Assembly: GCA_031549115.1 (NCBI GenBank)
Contig: JAVBQJ010000035.1
Span: forward strand, 1 to 27,386
From: JAVBQJ01 sp031549115
GTDB taxonomy: Bacteria; Verrucomicrobiota; Lentisphaeria; Victivallales; Victivallaceae
DNA: 27,386 bases
Direction of reading: 5' to 3'
This document shows, in pieces, positions 17,310 to 26,537 of this stretch. Position 1 is the stretch's first letter. Each line of letters starts with the position of its first letter. Position numbers and translations under genes: made by a program. The notes beneath the pieces are model-generated. The model saw nothing but the letters and a program-made list of their open reading frames with translations, did not search any database and was not told the origin of the DNA.

Positions 17310-19589
17310 ATGCTCCCGTATAAAAATGCGAAAAATTCACCCGCCCGGCGTGTCGAAGACTTGCTGGCCCGTATGACCGTGGCCGAAAAGATCGGCCAGT
17401 TGTGCAAATTGGACGGTTTCGAATCCTACCGGCGCAGCGGCAACCGTTTTGAAATCACCGAGAAATTTCAGGACACCTTTGCCACCTGTCCGATCGGCTC
17501 GATGTACGGGCTCTTGCGGGCCGACTGGTGGACGCGGCGGGATTGGGCCAGTGGCGTGCCTCCGGAGCGGATGCGCGAGGTAGGTGGCATGTTCCAACGC
17601 CATGTGTTGGAGCATTCCCGGCTGGGGATACCGCTGTATCTGGCCGAAGAGGCCGGGCACGGGCTGATGGCGCTGGGAATGACGGTTTTCCCCACCGGAC
17701 TCGGGTTGGGCTCCTGCTGGGACGATGACTTGCTCGAACAGATCGGAGCCGCCATTGGAGCCGAGGCGCGCAGCGCCGGAATCGCCGCGGTCTATGCGCC
17801 GCTATTGGATGTCATCCGCGATCCCCGCTGGTCGCGGGCCGAGGAAAACTTCTCCGAAGACCCGCTCCTGACCGCGCGCGCCGGAGCGGCGCTAATCCGC
17901 GGCATCGTCCGGCATGGCATTGTCGCCACCTTGAAGCACTTCGCCGGGCACGGCAGCCCCGAGGGCGGCCACAACTCCTTTACCTCCCACCTGGGACCGG
18001 TGGAGCTCCGCAATTGCCAGTTGCGGCCGTTCCGCGCCGCGATTCGGGCCGGCGCCCGTTCGGTGATGAGCGCCTACAGCGACGTGGACGGCGAACCGGC
18101 GACCGGGAGTTACCGGCTGCTGACGGAAATCCTGCGGGATGAACTCGGTTTCGACGGTTTCGTGGTGTCGGACCGGGGGGCGATCATGCGGCTGGTGTCA
18201 AACCGCCTGGCCGGCGACCAGGCGGAGGCGTCGGCGCGCGCCATCCGTTCCGGCTGCGATGTCGACGAAGGCTTCCTCGAACTGCACCGCGACGGCCTGT
18301 TGGAGGCGCTGGCGCGCGGCTTGATCCGGGAGGACGATCTCGACCGGGCGGCGGGACGGCTGCTGAAGGTCAAATTCGAAATCGGCCTCTTCGAGCACCC
18401 GTATCCGCCGGAAACCGTCGCGATCGCCGAGGTGACGCGCGCCAACCGGCCGTTGACCTTGACCGCCGCGTTGAAGAGCATGACGCTATTGAAAAACAAC
18501 GGCATCCTGCCGTTGCGGCATATCCGCAAACTGGCCCTGATCGGCCCCAATGCCGATCATGTGATGAATCAATTGGGCGACTACACCGCGCCGCAGCGCG
18601 CCGATGACGTGGTGACATTGCGCGATGCTTTGGCCGAGCGGGCGGCAGCGGGGCAATTCGAGTTGGCTTACGCGCCCGGCTGCCGCATCCGGCATGACGA
18701 CGACAGCGGCTTCGCGGCGGCAGAGAGGGCGGCGCGGGACTGCGACGCGATCGTGCTGGTGCTGGGCGGAGCCAGCACCATGTACGGCAACGCGGTGACA
18801 CGGTCGGAAACCGGCGCGGCGGTCATCGCGGAAATTCTGGACGACGCCGTCTGCGACAAGGAGAGCGGCGAAGGCACCGATCGCGGCACGCTGCACTTTC
18901 TCGGCGCGCAGACCGCGCTCTTCCGGCGTTTGCGGCAGCTCGGCAAGCCGTTGATCGCCGTGCTGATCCAGGGACGCCCGCTGTGGTCGGATGAGGTGAT
19001 GGAACAGGCCGACGCCGTGCTGCTGGCCTGGTATCCGGGCATGGCGGGGGGCGAAGCGATCGCCCGGTGCCTTTTCGGCGAATACAACCCGGCCGGGCGG
19101 TTGCCGCTTTCGATTCCCCGGCACCCCGGCCAGATTCCGGTCTTTTACAATACGATGAATCCGCGGCCGGAGTATCTGGATTTGCCGGGCGCTCCGGCGT
19201 TGGAATTCGGCTTCGGGTTGAGCTACACCACCTTTGCCTACGAGGATTTGCGGGTTGCGGATGGCGTGATTTCGGTCCGGGTCGCCAATACCGGCACGGT
19301 CGCGGGCGAGGAGGTCGTTCAGTTTTATCTGACCGATCTGGTCGCCTCGATTCAGCGCCCGTGGAAGGAATTGTGCGGCTACCAACGGATTTTTCTCGCC
19401 CCCGGCGAATCGCGCCGGGTGTCGTGTCCGTTGACGGCCGAACAGCTCGGCTTCTACGATTCAAATGGCCAATGGCGCTGCGAAGCGGGCGAATTCCGTA
19501 TTTACGCGGGCGGCTCCCTGCGCCACGCCGTCGAAACGGTATGGCATTGGCAACCGGAGGGAAAGGAAGCGGGCGATGAATGGGATTGA
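17310..19589 (+). CDS. GH3 family beta-glycosidase (beta-glucosidase/xylosidase-like)
   Basis: The protein has 759 aa, normal for a three-domain GH3. The (beta/alpha)8 domain shows EENFSEDPLLTA, KHFAGHG and the nucleophile motif GFVVSDRGA with Asp288; the residue after Asp is Arg where many members have Trp. The alpha/beta sandwich domain carries SGEGTDRGTL around Glu521, the usual acid/base region. The C-terminal fibronectin III-like domain begins near 630 (FGFGLSYTTFAYEDL) and ends with the typical PGE....V.. pattern. There is no signal peptide, so it is probably intracellular and releases terminal sugars from imported oligosaccharides. The start at 17310 has GGAAAG upstream. It overlaps the next gene by 14 nt. 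Confidence 0.93.
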   Translation: MLPYKNAKNSPARRVEDLLARMTVAEKIGQLCKLDGFESYRRSGNRFEITEKFQDTFATCPIGSMYGLLRADWWTRRDWASGVPPERMREVGGMFQRHVLEHSRLGIPLYLAEEAGHGLMALGMTVFPTGLGLGSCWDDDLLEQIGAAIGAEARSAGIAAVYAPLLDVIRDPRWSRAEENFSEDPLLTARAGAALIRGIVRHGIVATLKHFAGHGSPEGGHNSFTSHLGPVELRNCQLRPFRAAIRAGARSVMSAYSDVDGEPATGSYRLLTEILRDELGFDGFVVSDRGAIMRLVSNRLAGDQAEASARAIRSGCDVDEGFLELHRDGLLEALARGLIREDDLDRAAGRLLKVKFEIGLFEHPYPPETVAIAEVTRANRPLTLTAALKSMTLLKNNGILPLRHIRKLALIGPNADHVMNQLGDYTAPQRADDVVTLRDALAERAAAGQFELAYAPGCRIRHDDDSGFAAAERAARDCDAIVLVLGGASTMYGNAVTRSETGAAVIAEILDDAVCDKESGEGTDRGTLHFLGAQTALFRRLRQLGKPLIAVLIQGRPLWSDEVMEQADAVLLAWYPGMAGGEAIARCLFGEYNPAGRLPLSIPRHPGQIPVFYNTMNPRPEYLDLPGAPALEFGFGLSYTTFAYEDLRVADGVISVRVANTGTVAGEEVVQFYLTDLVASIQRPWKELCGYQRIFLAPGESRRVSCPLTAEQLGFYDSNGQWRCEAGEFRIYAGGSLRHAVETVWHWQPEGKEAGDEWD

Positions 19590-21366
19590 TCTTGCCGGAG
19601 CCTATCAAAGCGGCGATTGGCGTCAGGCCGGGAAACGGCTGCCGCTTTATCTCGGGAGCGGCCGCTTCGGCGGCAGCTTCGACGCCTGGGGGCTGACAAC
19701 GCCGGGCCATGCGAGCGGCACGGCGACCGGGCTGATGCACGCGGATCATATCGAAACCGTTTCGCGTTACGGGTATGGATCGTTCGTTCCGCTCGGTTTC
19801 ATGCAGTGGGAGGAGATTCCGGAGGAGACACCGCGGCATTACCGTCAGCAATGGCTTCCCATGGCGGGATTGCTGGTGACGGAATGGCGGACCCGCGATT
19901 GGGGCTATCGATTGCAGACCAACTTTCACCCCGATCGGCCGGATGTGCTGCTGCTCGAATTCGAATGGGAAAACCCCGTTGGCGCCATGCCGCGATTGCT
20001 CTGGAATTTCGCGGCGACCGCCGCTGACCGCTGTTGTCTCCGGGCGATCGCGCTTGACGGCGAAGCGCCGAAACAAGCGCGAGGGACGGAACGGATCGGT
20101 TATACTTTCCCGCGCGGAACCGGCGTGACCGCGTTTGTGCTGGAATTCGGCGATTCACGGCCGCCGCCGTGCGAAGACCCCCGTGAATTCCGCCGTACGG
20201 CGCAATGCGCCTGGCAGCGGCGGTTGGGCGCGTTGCCGGACACGACCGGCTATGAACCGTGGCGTCCGCGCCTGATCCGGTACGCCCATCACCTGCTGGC
20301 AAGTTACGGCGCGGACCGGCGTTCACCGGCGCCGCCGTGCGGCTGGAGCGGCAACGGCTGGCGGAATTGTTTCCCGATGGACCTGAGTTTCGTGCATCCG
20401 GCGCTGTTGCGGCTGGGGCGGGCGGATACGGCGCGGGCGTGGTGTGAATTTTACCATGGCCGGATCGGGCAGATGCGCGAATACACCCGGCGGGTTTTCC
20501 GCCGCCGCGGCTGTATGTGGGCGTGGGAGTTTCCGGTGGGAGAAAATCCGCCGCACGTAATGGCGCTGGAGGGGCAGCCGAATGTCTGCTTTTATGAATT
20601 GCACAACGCCGCCTATCCGGCCAAAACCGCCTGGGACACCGCCTGCTGGGAAAACGACGCGCAGTTCACCCGGAGCGTGGCATTCCCGGTCATCCGGGAA
20701 TCGGCCTGCTTTTTCGCGGATTGCCTGCGGCGGGAGCCGGACGGAAGTTACGGGATTTACCACGAACTGTTTTCCGGGCAGGATGAAGCGGCCGGAGCGG
20801 GCGGCGGGAATTATCTGTGCGCCCTGTTCGCCGCCTCCTGGACGTTGCGGGCGGCAACGGCGATGGCGGAAACACTCGGCATTGAGGATGCCGGGACGGC
20901 CGAATGGCGGGGCATCCTGAACGCCGGTTTCAACTTTCGCGCTCTGTTGGATCCGGAGCTCGGTATTTACGCGGTCAATGACCGTTTTTCCGCCCGGGAG
21001 CGCCTGGGGCTGCAAAAGCATCCGGTGCAATTGAATCCGTACTGGAGCTTGCCGCGCCCCCTGACCGCGGCCGACCGGCGGGCGTGGGAGCTGCGTCACC
21101 GGCTCTGTGCCGCCGGAGGCCGTTGCGGCTGGACGCGCCCGGTCTTTCTGCTGGGGGCCGCCGCTATGGGCGACGAAGCCCTCTTTCGAGCGGAATTGGA
21201 GGCGCTGGAGCAGTTGGGCTTCGGCGATCCCGATGGACTTCAGTTGGACGAGTCGCCGCCGGATTACATGGCGGAAATGGAGTGGGCGCGAACGCCGTAT
21301 TACCTGACCAGCGAAGCGATGGTGCTGCACGCGTTTTATCTGGTCCGTCAATCGCCGCATCCATAA
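19576..21366 (+). CDS. (alpha/alpha)6-barrel glycoside hydrolase-like protein (GH65/GH95-like)
   Basis: The protein has 596 aa from ATG 19576, chosen for GGAAG just upstream within the end of the GH3 gene. The first ~220 residues look like a beta-sandwich domain (YLGSGRFGGSFDAWG, YGSFVPLGF). The remainder is helix-rich with features of a toroidal barrel: PWRPRLIRYAHHLLASYG, WSGNGWRNCFPMDLSFVHPAL, WAWEFP and a late YYLTSEAMVLHAFYL. This layout resembles clan GH-L and GH95-type enzymes, but I cannot assign a family or catalytic residues with confidence. No signal peptide is seen. As the last gene of the operon it probably shares its intracellular saccharide substrate with the GH3 enzyme. Confidence 0.65.
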   Translation: MNGIDLAGAYQSGDWRQAGKRLPLYLGSGRFGGSFDAWGLTTPGHASGTATGLMHADHIETVSRYGYGSFVPLGFMQWEEIPEETPRHYRQQWLPMAGLLVTEWRTRDWGYRLQTNFHPDRPDVLLLEFEWENPVGAMPRLLWNFAATAADRCCLRAIALDGEAPKQARGTERIGYTFPRGTGVTAFVLEFGDSRPPPCEDPREFRRTAQCAWQRRLGALPDTTGYEPWRPRLIRYAHHLLASYGADRRSPAPPCGWSGNGWRNCFPMDLSFVHPALLRLGRADTARAWCEFYHGRIGQMREYTRRVFRRRGCMWAWEFPVGENPPHVMALEGQPNVCFYELHNAAYPAKTAWDTACWENDAQFTRSVAFPVIRESACFFADCLRREPDGSYGIYHELFSGQDEAAGAGGGNYLCALFAASWTLRAATAMAETLGIEDAGTAEWRGILNAGFNFRALLDPELGIYAVNDRFSARERLGLQKHPVQLNPYWSLPRPLTAADRRAWELRHRLCAAGGRCGWTRPVFLLGAAAMGDEALFRAELEALEQLGFGDPDGLQLDESPPDYMAEMEWARTPYYLTSEAMVLHAFYLVRQSPHP

Positions 21367-21527
21367 TTTCAAAAGAAGGATTTTCTTCCGGGTTGAACCC
21401 TTGAAATTCCATCATACGAAAGGTAAAGTATCAGCATCGTTAAGGCGGTGCGTTTGGGGTGTCCACAAGTGGTGCATTTTCAGATGCCCGGCGACAGTAT
21501 TTTCATGCAACAAGGAGTGTTCGCGTT
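21367..21527. other. gene-free gap between hydrolase operon and glycosyltransferase
   Basis: The 161-nt gap has a small palindrome GGGTT-G-AACCC (21390-21400) and no strong T-tailed hairpin. A TTGAAC (21393-21398) with TACGAA 16 bp further could be a poor promoter. The downstream gene has its own ribosome-binding site AAGGAG at 21512-21517. I see no credible small gene here. Confidence 0.4.
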
Positions 21528-22607
21528 ATGAAAATCGCGTTTCTGATTGTGGACGACAACCTTTCCGGCGGAATGAACATGGTCAAGGCCTATGCTTCCT
21601 TCCTGGCCCGGCAGGGTGATTCCGTCCTCTTCATCGCCGAACGGCTTCCCCGTTCCCGTTCCGTCGCCGGGCTTCCCTGCATCTCCATCAAAGAGGCCGA
21701 AGATGTTTCGTTCGATGTTCTCGTCGTGACATTCTGGTTCCTGATGCTTCATCTCCCGGTTTTGCGGTATGAAAAGGTTGTTCACTGGCTTCAGCACTTG
21801 CCCTTGTCCGGGCGGGGCGGTCGTTTGGAGCGGGCGCTCTATGCCATGAACATTCCCATTATAGCGGTGTCGTCGGAAGTCAAACGGGAATTACAGGGCG
21901 CATTTCAGAAGACCGATGGCGAAGTCACGGTGATATTCAACGGTATCGACAAGCATTCCCCTGGGAATTCGCCGCGGCAGACCGGAAAGCGAACCGGATT
22001 GCGGGTTCTGGTGGAAGGTCCGGTCGAAGTCGCTTTCAAAAATGTTCCCGCAGCGATTCGGGCCGCGCAAACCGGCGGTGCCGACGAGTTGTGGCTGTTG
22101 ACCTCTTCCGCGTTGACCTCCTGGCCGGGGGTGGACAAGGTATTTTCACGGGTGCCGCACGAAGATACGCCTGCTGTTTACAAAGATTGCGACGTCCTGG
22201 TGAAGATGAGTCTTTCCGAAGGCATGTGCCTGCCCCCTCTGGAAATGTTCCATGCCGGAGGCACGGCGGTGATGTATCATTTGCCTGCGTTGGACGATTA
22301 TGCCGTAAATGGGGAAAATTGTCTGATGTGTGAAATCGGCGACGCCGATGGAATTGCCGAAGAGATAGCCCGCTTGAAAGCCGACCCCGCTTTGCTGGAA
22401 CGTTTACAGCGCGGGGCTTGCCTGACCGCCGCAAACTGGCCCGATATCGCGGCCTCCGCCTCGCGTTTTCGAGAAGTGCTGTTGCAATTGCCCCCGGCAA
22501 ACCGCGATGCCGTACGGCAGATGATGAAAAAGCTTGCCGCGGCAAATTGGTTCGCTTTCATGAAACTGAAGACAAAAAGCCTGCTGCGCCGCTGTTTGGC
22601 ACGGTAA
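21528..22607 (+). CDS. GT4-type glycosyltransferase
   Basis: The protein has 359 aa; AAGGAG (21512-21517) lies 10 nt before ATG 21528. The N-terminus MKIAFLIVDDNLSGGMNMVKAYASFLARQG is typical of the GT-B acceptor domain of GT4 enzymes, with a Gly-rich turn. The C-terminal domain contains VIFNGID, a strand/loop LRVLVEGP and the donor-binding motif SLSEGMCLPPLEMFHAGG, an E(x7)E pattern with the downstream ENCLMCEIGD strand. Such enzymes transfer sugars from nucleotide-sugar donors to glycans, lipids or proteins, usually at the inner face of the membrane. The next gene, 28 nt downstream, is a radical SAM protein, so the two likely work together on a cell-surface glycan or glycoconjugate. Donor and acceptor are unknown. 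Confidence 0.88.
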   Translation: MKIAFLIVDDNLSGGMNMVKAYASFLARQGDSVLFIAERLPRSRSVAGLPCISIKEAEDVSFDVLVVTFWFLMLHLPVLRYEKVVHWLQHLPLSGRGGRLERALYAMNIPIIAVSSEVKRELQGAFQKTDGEVTVIFNGIDKHSPGNSPRQTGKRTGLRVLVEGPVEVAFKNVPAAIRAAQTGGADELWLLTSSALTSWPGVDKVFSRVPHEDTPAVYKDCDVLVKMSLSEGMCLPPLEMFHAGGTAVMYHLPALDDYAVNGENCLMCEIGDADGIAEEIARLKADPALLERLQRGACLTAANWPDIAASASRFREVLLQLPPANRDAVRQMMKKLAAANWFAFMKLKTKSLLRRCLAR

Positions 22608-22635
22608 TCGGCGAAAAGGGAAAGATGGAGGGAAG

Positions 22636-23562
22636 ATGAATCGTTTATTCCAGCGTATTTTCGGAGAAGACTGGAAACAGAAGGCAGTTTGGGGAGTGGT
22701 TTTGCTCGGCTGGAACATTCGCGCCAGGGTTTCCCGCCGTTTTTTTTATTTGAAGGCGATGGAACTTGTCATTTCGTCCCGGTGTACGCTCCGGTGCCGA
22801 TATTGCGCGAACCTGATGCCGTGTTATAAACAGCCTCATGATTTTGAAACGGCACAACTGCTCCAGGATATCGAGGATCTGTTGCAAGTGGTTTCGCGGA
22901 TCAATGTGATTTCGGTCATCGGCGGCGAACCATTGCTGCACGATGGACTTGCTGTCATTTTGAAGCGGCTGGTGGAGGAAAAGAGAATCCGGGAGGTACT
23001 GATTGTTTCCAATGGCACTTTGTTGCCGTCGGCGGAGCTCTTGCCGGTTTTGAAGCATCGGAAGATTCTGTTGCGGGTGAGCAATTATTATCCGCATTCC
23101 AAAAAACTCAATGAGTTGCTGGATGTTTGCCGCGAGGAGGGGGTACGATGTGAAGTTGTTTCTCCGGTGTGGCATGACCCCGGCTTTTCCTCCACTCCGG
23201 AAACCGATCCGGGCGAATTGCAGCGGCGGTTTCAAAATTGTTTTGCACAATGCCGGGAATTCCTGGATGGTGAATTTCACCTGTGCCCGCCATCGGCAAA
23301 CGGGGTGCAAGTCGGTCTTGTGCCGTGCGACCAGTCCAGTTGTGTCGATATCAGGACCGATTTGCGTAAATCGGGTGCGGACGCGGTGAGAAAAAAGATG
23401 CGCGCGTTATTGAACGTTTCTTCGATTCGCGCGTGTGCTTATTGTCGCAACAATCTGGATGGAAAATCGCATGTTGTCGCGAGCGGCGGAAACCAGATAC
23501 CTCCCGGCTGGTACCTGAACCCGTCCTCCTTGAAAGTGGAAAAAATTACGGAAGAGTCGTAA
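22636..23562 (+). CDS. radical SAM protein with C-terminal cysteine cluster, linked to glycosyltransferase
   Basis: The protein has 308 aa with a strong GGAGGGAAG just before ATG 22636. The radical SAM motif CTLRCRYC gives Cys50, Cys54 and Cys57, with an extra Cys63. VIGGEPLLH and LIVSNGTLL follow, as expected for the fold. The C-terminal part has C-x3-C then EFHLCPPS and a final ACAYC, a Twitch/SPASM-like arrangement seen in radical SAM proteins of surface-polysaccharide loci. A hydrophobic stretch (residues ~17-27) precedes the barrel. It is clearly different from the radical SAM enzyme at 6065-7081. The reaction is unknown; gene order points to glycan or glycoconjugate modification rather than the RiPP cassette. 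Confidence 0.85.
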   Translation: MNRLFQRIFGEDWKQKAVWGVVLLGWNIRARVSRRFFYLKAMELVISSRCTLRCRYCANLMPCYKQPHDFETAQLLQDIEDLLQVVSRINVISVIGGEPLLHDGLAVILKRLVEEKRIREVLIVSNGTLLPSAELLPVLKHRKILLRVSNYYPHSKKLNELLDVCREEGVRCEVVSPVWHDPGFSSTPETDPGELQRRFQNCFAQCREFLDGEFHLCPPSANGVQVGLVPCDQSSCVDIRTDLRKSGADAVRKKMRALLNVSSIRACAYCRNNLDGKSHVVASGGNQIPPGWYLNPSSLKVEKITEES

Positions 23563-23593
23563 AAAATCAGGCATGGCGGGAAGCCATGCCTGA
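23561..23593. terminator. bidirectional intrinsic terminator between convergent operons
   Basis: TCAGGCATGGC (23567-23577) and GCCATGCCTGA (23583-23593) form a perfect 11-bp stem with loop GGGAA. Six A residues (23561-23566) precede it, so on the minus strand the hairpin is followed by TTTTTT, a textbook terminator for the GH42-like gene. On the plus strand the tail is only moderately T-rich. It begins at the stop codon of the radical SAM gene. Confidence 0.9.
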
Positions 23594-23623
23594 GTCGGTT
23601 TGTTTATCGGGAGATGGATTGCC

Positions 23624-26509
23624 TCACTCGGCGGGCTCCAGGCGGAACCATCTGGTTTCGCCGATCCGCATCGTCAATTCGAGTTCGCTCGCGCGCTCCG
23701 CCACTACCGTGCCGTCGGTCAGGTCGATGACCCGGGACGGTTGACGGAACATCAGGCGCTTCCGCCCTCCGTTCAGTGCGTGCATCGCGTGGATGGTCAC
23801 GAAGTGATCGTTGGCGTATACCGCGTCGCCGGCCTCGGCGGCAACCCAGCTTTTGCCGGTCGCGGCGATGTTGTGCAAAAAGCGGTCCTGCAGCACGGGT
23901 ACCGCGGAGTAGACGATCCGGTAGTCGGCGAACTCTTTCACCGCGACCGCCACGCTTTTGCCGTCGTCGAAGGTTGCCAAGGCAGTGCAATCCGGGTTCG
24001 CCACCGCGAACATCGGCACGCCATCCTGCGGGAAATCGATCAATAGCGACGAGTAGGCCAGCGGCAGCGCCAGCCGGTCATCGATCTTGGCCGTCAACGG
24101 ATGCCGGCCGGCGGTCACATGCGCGGCGGGCAGGCCCCGGAACGGCTCAAGCTTCATTTCGATCAATTCCTCCATCGCCGCCCGGCTGGCGTCGAGCTGC
24201 GGCTCCGCGAGCGCGTTGCCCACGTACGGGCGGTCCGGATCGATGATCCCCGAGGTTCCCGAGAAAATCAGCGTGTTGCCGTCCCGCTTCAGTTCGTTCA
24301 CCAACCCGCGCTGCGCCTCCGTCATCGCCATGCAGTCGATGAACAGATAAACCTTATGCGGAGGAATCGGCATTTTTCCCAGGTCGCTCAACAGATACAG
24401 CCGGTAAGGTACCCCGGAAGTATTCAATTGCACCCGCTGTTTGGCGATGGAACCGCGCATGATTTCGGCGGTGCGCAGCGTGTTGTAATAGTTGCTGTCT
24501 TCACTGACGAATACCGCCAGGTCGGCCTCCGGCATGCCGCCGACAGTCAGGTCCTCATTGAACGCCCGGACCGCTTCGGCGATGCCGGCCATGATCCCGT
24601 CGTCCCGGAACCATTTGCCGGCCAGGTCGTACCACCAGGTACCGAGACCGAACGCCAGCATCATGCCGCTTTCGCGCCGCACCATGGCGTTGTGCTCCTC
24701 CGGCGACTCGGCGCGGCCGTAGGCGAAGTTTTCCACCGGCGAATTCGGTCCGGCGCACCACGACCGCCAATCCTGTTCGGTCAGGAACAATTTGCCGTGC
24801 AGCAGTGTCGAACCGAAAACGTTGCGCACGCCGCCGGAGTAACCGGCCTTGCGGATACGGTAATCCGCCGGACCGGCCAGATAGTCGATATACGGCGACT
24901 CCAGATACCGGTTTACCGCCACGTGGTTGTAGACGTTTCCGGTGATGTCCTCGTAATAGGTGCCGATCAGCGCCTTGCCGTCGGTGGCTTCGCGCAGTGC
25001 CTGCGCCAGCGCCAACACCGTTTCGGCCTGGCCTTCGCTGGCAAAACGGTTGTGATCCGCGACCTGCTGGCTGTCGACCAGGTAATTTTCGGTCCAGATT
25101 TCGTCGATCGCCGGGCGTTGGGCGGTTGCAAAGGTGACTTCGGGGTCGCCCCACGCCGCCCGCAGCGCCTCGACACTCCCGTAACGCCGGCTCAGCCAGT
25201 CGCGGAACGCCGCCATGCCGGCGGGAGAGTAATCGCCGACATGCTGGTTTTTCCAACCGAAATCCCAGTCGAAAAACTGCCCGTCGGAATAGCCGCACAG
25301 ATGGTAGCCGATCACCGCGTTGCCCAGTTCACTGGCGTTCAGGTGCTCCACCAGTTTTTTCAGGGCATTGCCGCAGTCCTGGCGGTATTTGGCCGAAAAC
25401 AGGCTGGGGCCGAGGCGCTCGCCCTCCTTCGGGGCTTCGCCGCCGAAACGGATGGTATGGAAATCCACCACCACTTCATTGCCGTTGTGGTCGGCCATCA
25501 CGTGGCCCGGATTGTCCGTGCCCCAATTTACATAGGGGTCGCAGCCCAGATACAGAATGATGTCGGCTTGCGGGTCGACCCGCAGAATCCGCCACAGCCA
25601 CTCGTCCACCCCGGAAAAGTCATAGGTGTCCGGTCCGGTCCAGAAGCCGTTGCCGTACAGGTTCTTGCCGACCGGCATCGACAACAGGTACGTTTTCACA
25701 CCGGCGCGATGGAAATCCGCATACTGCGACAGCCGTTGGTTGAACCAGCAGCCGTTGTAAAAGGCCGGTGCGATCGTTTCGCCGTTGACGACGAAACGCG
25801 GACGTCCCTCGCGCCACTCCACTCCGGCCACGTTCCCGCCGCGCGCGGCGACGGCATCGCGGATCTCCGGGGTCATCGGCGGAATGATCTCCTCTTCCGG
25901 TTCCGTATAATGCGGCACCGGCTCGATGCCGCTGACCGAATCGTTGGCCCAGGTCGGGCTCAGCGGACGCGGCTCCGGGTCGATCAGGCGCACTCCGGCG
26001 AAGGTCAGATCGCACACGCCGCCGGCTGCCACCACCTCGATCTCGACGAAACGCTCCGCCGGTTCCGGCTCGAAGCGGAGCCGCATCTCCTGCCACTCAC
26101 CGGCCGGATAGCGCATGTCGAACGGCATCGACACATAGGTGCCGGAGCTGTCGAAGATGCGTCCGTCCGCCGCCAGCGCCGCCTCGGGAGATGCGAGCAG
26201 CCGGACGCGGATGTAGATAGACGCATACGACCGCTGGTTCAGCAGGATGGCGACGTTGATCTGACGCATCCCCCCGGCAGTCAGCGGAATCGGTTCCGAG
26301 CGCACCGCCGCGGCTCCGGCGGAGTTGAATTTACGCAGCCGGTACGCATCCGCCTCCGGAGCAAACTCGGCGGAGCTGCCGCCTTCGTTGTACAATTTCC
26401 ACTGATACATTTGCAACAGGTCTTCTTTCGGTTTGTCGGCGGCGGGAGCGATGAAGGCTCCGGTCAGTACCAGGAGCATTCCGAGGAGAATGGGTAAATG
26501 TCGTGCCAT
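23624..26509 (-). CDS. secreted GH42-like (clan GH-A) glycoside hydrolase, copy 3
   Basis: The protein has 961 aa with a signal peptide (MARHLPILLGMLLVLTGAFIAPAA, cleavage before DKPK). An N-terminal carbohydrate-binding-like beta domain (~35-185) precedes a TIM-barrel (~220-640), a beta-galactosidase trimerisation-like domain (~650-800) and a C-terminal beta domain. VIGYHLCGYSDGQFFDWD corresponds to the acid/base region, with Gln411 where Glu is usual. LFLTEQDWRSW carries the likely nucleophile Glu578. It is a distant paralogue of the two plus-strand copies, sharing layout but little exact sequence. It follows a prepilin-like gene by 28 nt, as copy 1 does in its own operon. Substrate unknown. 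Confidence 0.78.
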   Translation of the reverse strand: MARHLPILLGMLLVLTGAFIAPAADKPKEDLLQMYQWKLYNEGGSSAEFAPEADAYRLRKFNSAGAAAVRSEPIPLTAGGMRQINVAILLNQRSYASIYIRVRLLASPEAALAADGRIFDSSGTYVSMPFDMRYPAGEWQEMRLRFEPEPAERFVEIEVVAAGGVCDLTFAGVRLIDPEPRPLSPTWANDSVSGIEPVPHYTEPEEEIIPPMTPEIRDAVAARGGNVAGVEWREGRPRFVVNGETIAPAFYNGCWFNQRLSQYADFHRAGVKTYLLSMPVGKNLYGNGFWTGPDTYDFSGVDEWLWRILRVDPQADIILYLGCDPYVNWGTDNPGHVMADHNGNEVVVDFHTIRFGGEAPKEGERLGPSLFSAKYRQDCGNALKKLVEHLNASELGNAVIGYHLCGYSDGQFFDWDFGWKNQHVGDYSPAGMAAFRDWLSRRYGSVEALRAAWGDPEVTFATAQRPAIDEIWTENYLVDSQQVADHNRFASEGQAETVLALAQALREATDGKALIGTYYEDITGNVYNHVAVNRYLESPYIDYLAGPADYRIRKAGYSGGVRNVFGSTLLHGKLFLTEQDWRSWCAGPNSPVENFAYGRAESPEEHNAMVRRESGMMLAFGLGTWWYDLAGKWFRDDGIMAGIAEAVRAFNEDLTVGGMPEADLAVFVSEDSNYYNTLRTAEIMRGSIAKQRVQLNTSGVPYRLYLLSDLGKMPIPPHKVYLFIDCMAMTEAQRGLVNELKRDGNTLIFSGTSGIIDPDRPYVGNALAEPQLDASRAAMEELIEMKLEPFRGLPAAHVTAGRHPLTAKIDDRLALPLAYSSLLIDFPQDGVPMFAVANPDCTALATFDDGKSVAVAVKEFADYRIVYSAVPVLQDRFLHNIAATGKSWVAAEAGDAVYANDHFVTIHAMHALNGGRKRLMFRQPSRVIDLTDGTVVAERASELELTMRIGETRWFRLEPAE

Positions 26510-26537
26510 GGGTCCAATACTTTCAATCTGTGAGCGC

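Noticed and set aside
21401..21619. Small open frame before the glycosyltransferase
   Set aside because: It overlaps the well-supported glycosyltransferase start in another frame and has no ribosome-binding site.
24101..26497. Long plus-strand open frame opposite the third GH42-like gene
   Set aside because: The minus-strand protein has a signal peptide and clear domains; the plus-strand translation is rich in Arg, His and Gln and looks like an antisense shadow.
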